A program made the translations under genes and the position numbers. The notes beneath the pieces were generated by a model. That model saw nothing but the letters and a program-made list of their open reading frames with translations, made no database searches and was not told the origin of the DNA. Below are positions 6,466 to 12,615 of a stretch of DNA of 17,457 nucleotides, piece after piece (position 1 is the stretch's first letter; each line of letters starts with the position of its first letter). Origin of the DNA: CAZMSQ01 sp964569025 (lineage in GTDB: Bacteria; Bacteroidota; Bacteroidia; Chitinophagales; Saprospiraceae). The stretch lies in contig CAZMSQ010000043.1 of NCBI GenBank assembly GCA_964569025.1, positions 1 through 17,457 of the forward strand, given 5' to 3'.

Positions 6466-6631
6466 CCGCACAAGCGCCCCTCCAGATTGCCCCCTTCCGC
6501 TCCCAGCTCTCCTTCGCCCCATAGCCCCGCCCGCACGGGCACCCCTCGTGGGTGCCCCCCTTCCGCCCCCTGCTCCCTCGCTTCCCCCTTCCCAATAGCC
6601 CCGCCCGCACGGGCGCCCCTCGTGGGCGCCC
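6466..6631. repeat. Tandem GC-rich hairpin units (three copies)
   Basis: Three units begin with CCGCAC at 6466, 6531 and 6605 (spacings 65 and 74 bases). The second and third share 37 bases (6521-6557 and 6595-6631). The second forms GGGCACCC/GGGTGCCC at 6537-6557 and the third GGGCGCCC/GGGCGCCC at 6611-6631, both around loop CTCGT. The A-T pair in one replaces the G-C pair in the other, so pairing is kept. The first unit is degenerate and no longer pairs. The intervening CCCCCTTCCGC stretches also repeat. Confidence 0.7.
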
Positions 6632-6679
6632 ACCCCGCCAAGCCTGAGATATTTCCCCAATAACACAAAAAAGCGCCCC

Positions 6680-6714
6680 AGAATCCCGTATAATTGCTCC
6701 CAAAATTCTCCACA
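6680..6714. repeat. 35-bp direct repeat, right copy
   Basis: AGAATCCCGTATAATTG followed by TTCTCCACA at the end. It is the partner of the block at 6420-6454 and lies 17 bases before the threonine aldolase start, so it probably contains part of that gene's promoter region; TATAATTG differs from TAnnTTTG at one position. Confidence 0.6.
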
Positions 6715-6730
6715 ATCCCTATTCTACACC

Positions 6731-7747
6731 ATGATCAACCTCATCTCCGACACCCTCACCCGCCCCACTCCTGGCATGCTCGAAGCCATGATGCACGCCT
6801 CGGTAGGCGATGATGTCTTCGGCGAGGACCCCACCGTCAACGCCCTTGAGCACAAAGCGGCCTCCCTATTCGGCCACGAGGCGGCCCTTTTCTGCCCCTC
6901 TGGCACCATGACCAACCAGATAGCCCTCAGCGTGCACTGCGGCCGTCTGGAGGAGGTCATCTGCCATGAGTACTCCCACATCTACCAATATGAGGCCGGC
7001 GGTTATGCCGTCAATTCCGGCATCCCGATTCAACTGCTGCCCGGGGAGGGGGGCAAAATAACCCCGGAGCAAGTCCGCGCCGCTGTCCGCCCGCCCTACG
7101 ATTGGCTCCCTCACAGCCGTTTGGTGGTAATTGAAAATACCTGCAACAAAGGCGGGGGCAGCATCTATACATTCGCAGAAATGGTAGCCCTCTCATCCAC
7201 CTGTCGCAATTTGGGCCTCAGCTTCCACCTTGACGGCGCCCGCATTTTCAATGCCCTGGTCGAAACCGGAGATACCCCAGCAGCCATCGGTCCACTTTTC
7301 GACTCCATCTCTGTCTGTCTCTCCAAGGGCCTCGGCGCCCCTGTCGGTTCCGTCCTGATTGGCAGCCGCGAGTTCATCCGCCGCGCCCGCCGCACCCGCA
7401 AGCTCATGGGTGGCGGCATGCGCCAGGCCGGCTACCTGGCCGCCGCCGGCATCTACGCCCTCGACCACCACATCACCCCCCTCGCCACCGACAATCACCA
7501 CGCACGCCTCCTCGGCCAGTGCCTCAGCAGCCTCCCCTGGGTCTCATCGGTCCGCCCGGTCCAATCCAACATCGTCATCTTCGACCTTACCCCACCCCAC
7601 ACCGCAGACTCAATGCTCCAACAGCTCGCCGCCAAAGGCATCAAAGCCTCCGCCTTCGGCCCCAGCACCATCCGCCTCGTCACCCACCTCGACATCTCCG
7701 AGGCCATGATTGCCAAATCCCTCACCATCCTCCGATCCATTCATTGA
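6731..7747 (+). CDS. ltaE: Low-specificity L-threonine aldolase (PLP enzyme)
   Basis: This 338-residue enzyme belongs to fold-type I pyridoxal-phosphate enzymes. It cleaves L-threonine and L-allo-threonine to glycine and acetaldehyde in the cytoplasm, serving glycine supply or threonine breakdown. The N-terminal ISDTLTRPTPGM is the family's usual opening. The cofactor site is complete: SGTMTNQ (57-63) for phosphate binding, His83 in YSHIYQYEAGG, Asp168 and Arg171 in HLDGARIFNA, and Lys199 in SVCLSKGLGAPVGS as the Schiff-base lysine. Length and start (ATG 6731) match the family. The gene stands alone on the plus strand between repeat clusters. It is rich in C-ending codons compared with the minus-strand genes on its left. 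The symbol follows the E. coli orthologue and the stereochemical preference cannot be read from sequence. Confidence 0.95.
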   Translation: MINLISDTLTRPTPGMLEAMMHASVGDDVFGEDPTVNALEHKAASLFGHEAALFCPSGTMTNQIALSVHCGRLEEVICHEYSHIYQYEAGGYAVNSGIPIQLLPGEGGKITPEQVRAAVRPPYDWLPHSRLVVIENTCNKGGGSIYTFAEMVALSSTCRNLGLSFHLDGARIFNALVETGDTPAAIGPLFDSISVCLSKGLGAPVGSVLIGSREFIRRARRTRKLMGGGMRQAGYLAAAGIYALDHHITPLATDNHHARLLGQCLSSLPWVSSVRPVQSNIVIFDLTPPHTADSMLQQLAAKGIKASAFGPSTIRLVTHLDISEAMIAKSLTILRSIH

Positions 7748-7772
7748 AAAATAGCCCATACGCACCCAAAAA

Positions 7773-7785
7773 GCCCCATCGGGGC
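7773..7785 (-). terminator. GCCCC-ATC-GGGGC hairpin with T-run on the minus strand
   Basis: A 5-bp GC stem with a 3-base loop lies 25 bases after the threonine aldolase stop. On the minus strand it is followed by TTTTTGGG, which fits a small intrinsic terminator in that direction. On the plus strand the tail is ATCATCTCCTT, which is weak. Short hairpins of this type also occur as dispersed repeats in Bacteroidota, so it may be a repeat. Confidence 0.45.
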
Positions 7786-7820
7786 ATCATCTCCTTAGAA
7801 TCCATCTGCATCCCCCCATT

Positions 7821-7840
7821 GAGCTGCAGCGCAGCGACAT
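7821..7840. repeat. Inverted copy of the GCTGC/GCAGC palindromic repeat
   Basis: The reverse complement of this block, ATGTCGCTGCGCTGCAGCTC, matches the start of the third unit of the tandem array (7989-8007) with one substitution (GCG to CCC region). It contains the same GCTGC/GCAGC 5-bp stem in the opposite orientation. Confidence 0.6.
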
Positions 7841-7890
7841 CTTTCTCAACCCCTGAAAAACCAAACCCCCAAATACACGCCACCGAAGAT

Positions 7891-8007
7891 ATCGCTGCGA
7901 TGCAGCTTGAATTATACACACATACCTGGGCTAATGAGAGATCGCTGCGCTGCAGCTTGAATTATACACACATACCTAAGCTAATGAGATGTCGCTGCCC
8001 TGCAGCT
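7891..8007. repeat. 50-bp tandem repeat (2.3 copies) with palindromic head
   Basis: Units start at 7891, 7941 and 7991, an exact 50-base period. Each begins with [AG]TCGCTGCNNTGCAGCT, a GCTGC-NNN-GCAGC hairpin. The first two continue with TTGAATTATACACACATACC and a GCTAATGAGA end; the third stops after the hairpin. Units one and two differ at only about four bases, so the duplication is recent or maintained. It is not a CRISPR array because there are no variable spacers. Confidence 0.8.
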
Positions 8008-8048
8008 CACAACCACCCCAAAACATACCCCCGAAAACCCCGGCATTT

Positions 8049-8209
8049 GATCTTTCGCCGTCAAGAAATTCAAATGCGGGTGGCCTTCGGGGAGCTATCC
8101 ACGAGTGCACAACCGAAACAGAAATCCCAGACCAATTCCCAGAAAAACAAAACCCCGAGCACGGCTTGGATCGCGAGCGGGAGGCAATTTGAATTTTAGG
8201 CGAAAGATC
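8049..8209. repeat. Imperfect inverted repeat bracketing about 110 bp
   Basis: GATCTTTCGCC then AAATTCAAAT at 8049-8074 is matched in reverse complement at 8184-8209. The 11-base and 10-base blocks are exact, with inner spacers of 6 and 2 bases. The interior carries no gene. The right arm is also the head of the 106-bp repeat, so this may be a small MITE-like or structured repeat element. Confidence 0.5.
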
Positions 8210-8491
8210 TCAAGCCTTGACTTTTTGGTTCTTTTTTGTCAAGAAAAAAGAACATTCCAAACCCCTTGCGGAGCAAACCCTAGCGGGAGGCAATTTGAAT
8301 TTTAGGCGAAAGATCTCAAGCCTTGACTTTTTGGTTNNNNNNNNNNNNNNNNNNNNNNNNNNNNNNNNNNNNNNNNNNNNNNNNNNNNNNNNNNNNNNNN
8401 NNNNNNNNNNNNNNNNNNNNNNNNNNNNNNNNNNNNAAAGATCTCAAGCCTTGACTTTTTGGTTCTTTTTTGTCAAGAAAAAAGAACATTC
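8176..8491. repeat. 106-bp direct repeat, three copies, interrupted by a gap
   Basis: Copy A begins at 8176 with AGCGGGAGGCAATTTG, copy B at 8282. B is cut by the run of N at 8337, and the end of a copy resumes at 8437. Copies are essentially identical where comparable. Each ends in a hairpin, GTTCTTTTTT with AAAAAAGAAC around GTCAAG (8228-8253 and 8462-8487). The last copy ends inside the stop codon of the DUF151 gene (8490-8492), so on the minus strand the hairpin directly follows that gene and may protect or terminate its transcript. Reading frames through this block are spurious. Confidence 0.8.
8337..8436. other. Assembly gap (100 N) inside the repeat
   Basis: A placeholder of exactly 100 N. 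With a 106-base period, one further copy boundary would need 78 unknown bases and not 100. The true copy number and gap length are therefore unknown. Confidence 0.98.
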
Positions 8492-9098
8492 ACCCCTCCT
8501 CTTTCTTCCGCCGATTCATCTCATCGCGGATTTCAGCAGCCTGCTCGTAGTCTTCCTGCCGGAGCATTTCGTCCAGCAGCTCCTCCAGCTCGGCCAGAGA
8601 GCGGGCCTTCAGGGGTGTTGTGCTGCTCTCGATGGAAGCGTCGAGATCCTTATCGAACGAATCATCTTCAGCATCTTCGTCGTCTGACTCCTCGAAAATG
8701 ACGCCGGCAGCGCCCATGACCTCCTCATACGTGAAAATCGGGCAATCGAACCGAACGGCCAGTGCAAGGGCATCGGAGGTGCGGGAGTCGATTTCAACTA
8801 TCTCACCGTCCTTCCAACATATGAGCGTTGCATGAAACACACCCTCATTCAGGTCATTGATGATGATCTCACGCAGCACAATGCTGAATGCATCCATGGT
8901 ATTCTTGAACAAATCATGTGTGAGAGGGCGGTTGGGCTCCATGCCCTCCATAGCTACGGCAATCGCCTGAGCCTCAAACCCGCCGATGATGATCGGCAAG
9001 CGCCTGACGCCCTCCTTTTCACCCAGAATGACGGCGTAATTATGCGTTTGTGTCACACTGTGCTTGAGGGCGACAATTTCGAGCTCTATTTTTTTCAT
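8490..9098 (-). CDS. DUF151 bifunctional nuclease with C-terminal UVR domain
   Basis: This is a 202-residue cytoplasmic protein. Residues 1 to about 138 are a DUF151/bifunctional-nuclease domain, recognised by VALKHSVTQTHNYAVILGEK, RRLPIIIGGFEAQAIA, LTHDLFKNTMDAF and IDSRTSDALALAVRFDCPI. An acidic linker (EESDDEDAEDD) leads to a UVR motif (about 165-198: LAELEELLDEMLRQEDYEQA and on), the UvrB/UvrC-type helical hairpin used for protein contact. Members of the domain family have been reported to cut DNA and RNA; the role in Bacteroidota is not settled. ATG at 9098 gives the family's MKKIELEIV start. The longer frame from TTG 9110 is less likely. A TACTTTTG promoter box lies 67 bases upstream, and the hairpin repeat abuts the stop. 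Confidence 0.92.
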   Translation of the reverse strand: MKKIELEIVALKHSVTQTHNYAVILGEKEGVRRLPIIIGGFEAQAIAVAMEGMEPNRPLTHDLFKNTMDAFSIVLREIIINDLNEGVFHATLICWKDGEIVEIDSRTSDALALAVRFDCPIFTYEEVMGAAGVIFEESDDEDAEDDSFDKDLDASIESSTTPLKARSLAELEELLDEMLRQEDYEQAAEIRDEMNRRKKEEG

Positions 9099-9120
9099 AT
9101 CTCTTGACAATCAATGGCCT

Positions 9121-9153
9121 GAGGCCTGGTTCGGACCGCTCATCGACGGCCTC
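9121..9153 (-). promoter_or_regulatory. Stem-loop in the 5' leader of the DUF151 gene
   Basis: GAGGCC (9121-9126) pairs with GGCCTC (9148-9153), and an inner GGT-TCGG-ACC can form within the loop. The GGCC next to the start side (9116-9119) can pair instead with 9123-9126, so two exclusive folds exist. It would lie within the roughly 60-base leader, just before the start region. Its function is unknown. Confidence 0.3.
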
Positions 9154-9164
9154 AAATTGGGGGA

Positions 9165-9172
9165 CAAAAGTA
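9165..9172 (-). promoter_or_regulatory. TACTTTTG -7 box, promoter of the DUF151 gene
   Basis: On the minus strand TACTTTTG matches TAnnTTTG exactly and is followed by TCCCCC, a common arrangement around Bacteroidota start sites. A TTCG, one base from the -33 TTTG, lies 19 bases upstream. Transcription would begin near 9158, about 60 bases before the ATG at 9098. Confidence 0.55.
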
Positions 9173-9368
9173 CGGAATATTGTTTGCTTTCCGAAGGTCC
9201 AACAAAAAAAGGAGACGGCTGGTTTCCCGGCACTTTCTACCGGAGGCGTAGCGTTCTATCCATATGAGAATTGTCATTGCATTCCTCTTTCCGGCTGTCG
9301 CATTGGATCATTTGCTGGGTATCAGCATCAATTGATTGGAGTGAATGCAGAGCCGTATATTTACCAGT

Positions 9369-12155
9369 ATGAAAACAATATTCCGCATTTTCCTCCTCGC
9401 AGCTTTGACCTTTCCCGGCACTCTGAGTGCCCAGCGTTTAGATGGATTCACCCTCCTCGAAAACGGTCAATCTGGGAGGGCGCTTGCCTCTTTTCCTGCC
9501 GATTTCGAATCATCGCGAAGGGGACCCGCCGCTTTCTGGGGGGCGGCTCTGGCATGCGCCGATCTGCAACGCGCTGACTCGGCGTATCAGTTTGTACTGC
9601 AGGCTCATGAAGCCTACCGCGCCGCAGGCACAGGGAAGAAAAAGGCGTTTGTGCGCTTTGGCCTTGACCCGCAGGAGATGAATCGACTGAAACGTTCGCT
9701 TGAAGAGCGGGCACTTGGGGTTGCATTAGAGGATGGCTCCCTGCAGGCCATTGATCACTTTCTGGACACCTACATCGGGGCTCCGCGCCGGCTGCGGCAG
9801 GAGGTGCTCGCGAAGCGAAATGCCCTTGCTCTGAATCTTGCCCTCACGGCTGAGACCTATGACGATTGTGCGGCCATGCTGGATGGAACTGGTAGGGAGG
9901 CGCGCCAATACCCGGAGATTTACGAGCTGGCTATGGATCGCCTGTTCGATTTATTTGTTTTGGAGAATGGGTGGAGAATGTTGGATGTGCTTGGGGAGCG
10001 GTTCCCTGAGCTTGGTCTGTTGCGCGATCCGTGGCTGGATGAGTTTCTCGAAATACGTGAAAGTGGAGATGCCTCCCTGTTCGAAGAATTTTCGCGCCAG
10101 TACCCGGAGAGTCGGCTGGCACAGATGGCTACAGACAGTGCTGCTGCCGGCGTTTTCCGAAGCCTTGCGGGCGATGGGAGTCTGGAAGATTATTGCGCTT
10201 TTATTGTACGTTGGCCGGGCAGCAGTTATGTCGGGCAGTTGGATCCTTGGTTGGCAGAGGCATTCTCCAACAGCCCTTTTCTCCACATTTTGGAGCCAGC
10301 CCTGCGCGGCGTTGATCCGGCACAGCTGCCCCTCACGATGGAGGCCCTTTATCGGCGTTACCACTCTACTGGGCGGCTCAGTGACTTGCTGAACTTCGAA
10401 ACAAGATATCCGGGCTTCCCTCAGGGTTCCGGCCGCCTTTCGAGAGATCAGGAACTTGCAAGGCGCTTTGGGGCCATTACTACCATGCTGTCCTCTGGCG
10501 AGGCCACCCACAGTGCAGTTTCCGAGGAGCTCGACGACCTCATCCGCAAATGGGCGCCGGATTATCCGGCAATTCTGGCTCTCCAGGTTCTGATCGAACC
10601 AGATTTAATCAGCGGTGCCCTCAGCGATGCCCTCGTGGTGGCGAAAAGCTACCGTCCAAAATTTGCTGGAGCTCCAGACCAACTCAATGCGCTCCTCAAT
10701 TTGCTGACAGACTCACCTTCCGGTGTCATCCGAAGCCGTCTGGATAGCGCCGTCAACACGTCCTTCGCTGAGTATTCACCAGTCATTTCTGCCGATGGCA
10801 AGCACTTATACTTCTGCCGGGACGAGGGCATGCTGCTCAACTCTGATGAAAACATTCTGATTTCTGAATTGACCTCTGACGGATTTTGGGGCAGTGCTGT
10901 CTCTCTGCCTCCCTTTGATGGCCGCGAGCATGAGTCGCCTCTGGCCATTTCTTCAGATGGCAGCACATTGCTGCTATTCCGCGAGGGCCGCATCATGACC
11001 AGTCGCCGAACAGCTTCCGGATGGAGCACCCCCCAACCGGCCGGAGCTGCCATCAACGAATCCCGCTGGCAGGGCGGCGCCAGCCTGAGTGCCGACGGCA
11101 AGGCTCTGATATTTGCCGCCATACGCCCCGAGTGCCTTGGCCCTGGCAGCAGAGATGTTGACCTCTTTGTGGCTGTGCGCAAATCTGATGACACCTGGGG
11201 CACCCCCATCAATCTTGGCCCGGCCATCAACACCACCCTCGAGGACCGGTCGCCATTCCTGCATCCTGACCAGAAAACTTTGTACTTCAGTTCCCGCGGC
11301 CATGGCGGCCTTGGAAAACTCGACGTATTCAAGGCAGTCCGCACCGGCCCCAGCTGGACGGACTGGAGCACACCCGTAAATCTCGGCCGTGAAATCAACA
11401 CGCCAGGCGACGACTGGGGGTACAAAGTATCTACCGATGGCCAGCGTGCATATTACGCTGGAGGCGGAGGGCCATCTCTTTCTGATATCCTGACAGTGAC
11501 TTTGCCAGAGAGCCTTCGCCCTGACCCTGTTTCTACCATTGCAGGCCTTGTCCTCGATGACTCTTCCGGCTCCCCTCTTGAAGCCACCATTCTCATTGAA
11601 GACCTCACCACCGGCCGCGAGGTCGCCACACTCACCTCAAGTCCGGCTACCGGGGCATTCTTCATCACTCTCCCTCAGGGAGGTCTGTACAGCTATACCA
11701 TCACCCGTCAAGGCTACCTCGATGCTGCCAACCACCTTGATCTCACCGGGGTCTCCACCCCTGTCAACCGGATTGAGCGCACCGTGCGTCTGCGCACTCT
11801 TACAACCGCAGCCGCAGATGGCGCATCTTTGGTTTTGAACAACCTATTCTTCGACACCGACAGTGCGACTCTTCGCCCGGAGTCATTCCCCCAGCTCCGA
11901 CGCCTTGCTGCCCTCCTTAACAGAGCGCAATTACCCATTGAAATCGCCGGCCACACTGACAATGAAGGCTCGGCTACCTACAACCAGACTCTTTCGGAAG
12001 CACGCGCGCAATCTGTCAAATCCTGGCTCATTGATAACGGTGTCGACAGCTCACTGCTCAAATCTGCCGGCTACGGAGAGTCTCGCCCCATCGCTCCGAA
12101 TACAACACCTGAATCACGGGCCAGAAACCGTCGGGTTGAGATTACCTTTCGATAG
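9369..12155 (+). CDS. Large exported PD40 propeller / OmpA-C protein
   Basis: This 928-residue protein starts at ATG 9369, where a clean signal peptide begins (MKTIFRIFLLAALT...LSAQ); the in-frame ATG at 9345 adds eight unsuitable residues. Residues 20 to about 460 appear to be a helical, TPR-like solenoid that I do not recognise. About 465-720 are PD40/WD40-like propeller blades: YSPVISADGKHLYF, HESPLAISSDGSTLLLF, GGASLSADGKALIFA, RSPFLHPDQKTLYFSS and WGYKVSTDGQRAYYA. About 720-800 are a carboxypeptidase-regulatory-like beta domain. About 820-928 are an OmpA-C peptidoglycan-binding domain (FFDTDSATLRPES, IAGHTDNEGSATYNQTLSEA, GYGESRPIAPN, RNRRVEI). Domain order from the propeller on matches the type 9 secretion protein PorE, but the cleavage site looks like signal peptidase I, not a lipobox, so this is at best a relative. 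It likely tethers the outer membrane or periplasmic partners to the cell wall. Confidence 0.92.
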   Translation: MKTIFRIFLLAALTFPGTLSAQRLDGFTLLENGQSGRALASFPADFESSRRGPAAFWGAALACADLQRADSAYQFVLQAHEAYRAAGTGKKKAFVRFGLDPQEMNRLKRSLEERALGVALEDGSLQAIDHFLDTYIGAPRRLRQEVLAKRNALALNLALTAETYDDCAAMLDGTGREARQYPEIYELAMDRLFDLFVLENGWRMLDVLGERFPELGLLRDPWLDEFLEIRESGDASLFEEFSRQYPESRLAQMATDSAAAGVFRSLAGDGSLEDYCAFIVRWPGSSYVGQLDPWLAEAFSNSPFLHILEPALRGVDPAQLPLTMEALYRRYHSTGRLSDLLNFETRYPGFPQGSGRLSRDQELARRFGAITTMLSSGEATHSAVSEELDDLIRKWAPDYPAILALQVLIEPDLISGALSDALVVAKSYRPKFAGAPDQLNALLNLLTDSPSGVIRSRLDSAVNTSFAEYSPVISADGKHLYFCRDEGMLLNSDENILISELTSDGFWGSAVSLPPFDGREHESPLAISSDGSTLLLFREGRIMTSRRTASGWSTPQPAGAAINESRWQGGASLSADGKALIFAAIRPECLGPGSRDVDLFVAVRKSDDTWGTPINLGPAINTTLEDRSPFLHPDQKTLYFSSRGHGGLGKLDVFKAVRTGPSWTDWSTPVNLGREINTPGDDWGYKVSTDGQRAYYAGGGGPSLSDILTVTLPESLRPDPVSTIAGLVLDDSSGSPLEATILIEDLTTGREVATLTSSPATGAFFITLPQGGLYSYTITRQGYLDAANHLDLTGVSTPVNRIERTVRLRTLTTAAADGASLVLNNLFFDTDSATLRPESFPQLRRLAALLNRAQLPIEIAGHTDNEGSATYNQTLSEARAQSVKSWLIDNGVDSSLLKSAGYGESRPIAPNTTPESRARNRRVEITFR

Positions 12156-12227
12156 GCTTCACATAACTGAATAATAATCCATCCCCCAAAAAAATATTTG
12201 AAAATTCTCCCCCTTTTCGTGTGGAAT

Positions 12228-12327
12228 NNNNNNNNNNNNNNNNNNNNNNNNNNNNNNNNNNNNNNNNNNNNNNNNNNNNNNNNNNNNNNNNNNNNNNNNN
12301 NNNNNNNNNNNNNNNNNNNNNNNNNNN
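12228..12327. other. Assembly gap (100 N)
   Basis: Placeholder of 100 N. The right edge enters a 12-base tandem repeat inside a gene whose start is not visible. Full-length relatives would need several hundred bases more than 100, so the true gap is probably much longer. Confidence 0.97.
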
Positions 12328-12411
12328 GGGCTTCAGCAAGGGCTTGAGCAAGGACTTGAGCAAGGGCGTGAGCAAGGGATTCAGCAGGGCCGTAAACAAG
12401 GGTACGAGGAA
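12328..12411 (+). repeat. 12-bp coding tandem repeat (about seven units)
   Basis: Seven units based on GGGCTTGAGCAA run in frame and encode the QG[LR][EQ] repeats. The first four are nearly identical and later ones decay (GGGATTCAGCAG, GGCCGTAAACAA, GGGTACGAGGAA). The array touches the assembly gap and its copy number is therefore uncertain. Confidence 0.8.
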
Positions 12412-12591
12412 AGCCGTATTCAATACATGCTCAACATGTGGCGTGCTGGCCGTTATTCTCTTAGCGAAATTGCCAGAATATTTGAAATAGATGTGGAAGA
12501 ACTCCAACGCCAGTTGAAGTTGGCTACCGAAAATGAAAAGCGCAATAATGATAATGCACCTGATGCTGAATCTGACTCTGCCAAAAGTTAA
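12328..12591 (+). CDS. C-terminal part of an Rpn-family (PDDEXK) nuclease/putative transposase
   Basis: Frame 1 from the right edge of the gap is open for 87 codons to TAA at 12589-12591. It starts with four-residue repeats of the QGLE/QGRE type (GLQQGLEQGLEQGREQG), continues with ESRIQYMLNMWRAG and a helix-turn-helix-like SLSEIARIFEIDVEELQRQL, and ends in a polar tail. This QG-repeat plus 'S..EIA....I..EE' ending is typical of Rpn-family recombination-promoting nucleases (PDDEXK_2), often annotated as transposases. The catalytic N-terminal part, usually 200 or more residues, would be in the gap, or the gene may be a remnant. It is convergent with the UbiA-family gene, whose stop lies 24 bases away. 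Confidence 0.7.
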   Translation, partial: GLQQGLEQGLEQGREQGIQQGRKQGYEESRIQYMLNMWRAGRYSLSEIARIFEIDVEELQRQLKLATENEKRNNDNAPDAESDSAKS

Positions 12592-12615
12592 TTCTCTGAT
12601 TGCGCAGATATGGAA

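Noticed and set aside
7891..8007. Possible CRISPR array
   Set aside because: The whole 50-base unit is repeated, with no variable spacers, only 2.3 copies and no cas genes nearby.
7519..8199. 226-codon plus-strand frame overlapping the aldolase end
   Set aside because: The first part is the +1 frame of the aldolase and the remainder reads through tandem repeats; it is Pro/His/Arg-rich noise.
8217..8687. 156-codon plus-strand frame crossing the gap
   Set aside because: It runs through 100 N and repeat DNA and then antisense to the DUF151 gene. Such translations of the hairpin repeat are common false genes.
10649..11425. 258-codon minus-strand frame
   Set aside because: It is antisense to the PD40 propeller region, where the plus-strand frame has clear repeated blades.
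12142..12507. 121-codon minus-strand frame across the gap
   Set aside because: It is antisense to the QG repeat and includes the N run; the plus-strand frame explains the sequence better.
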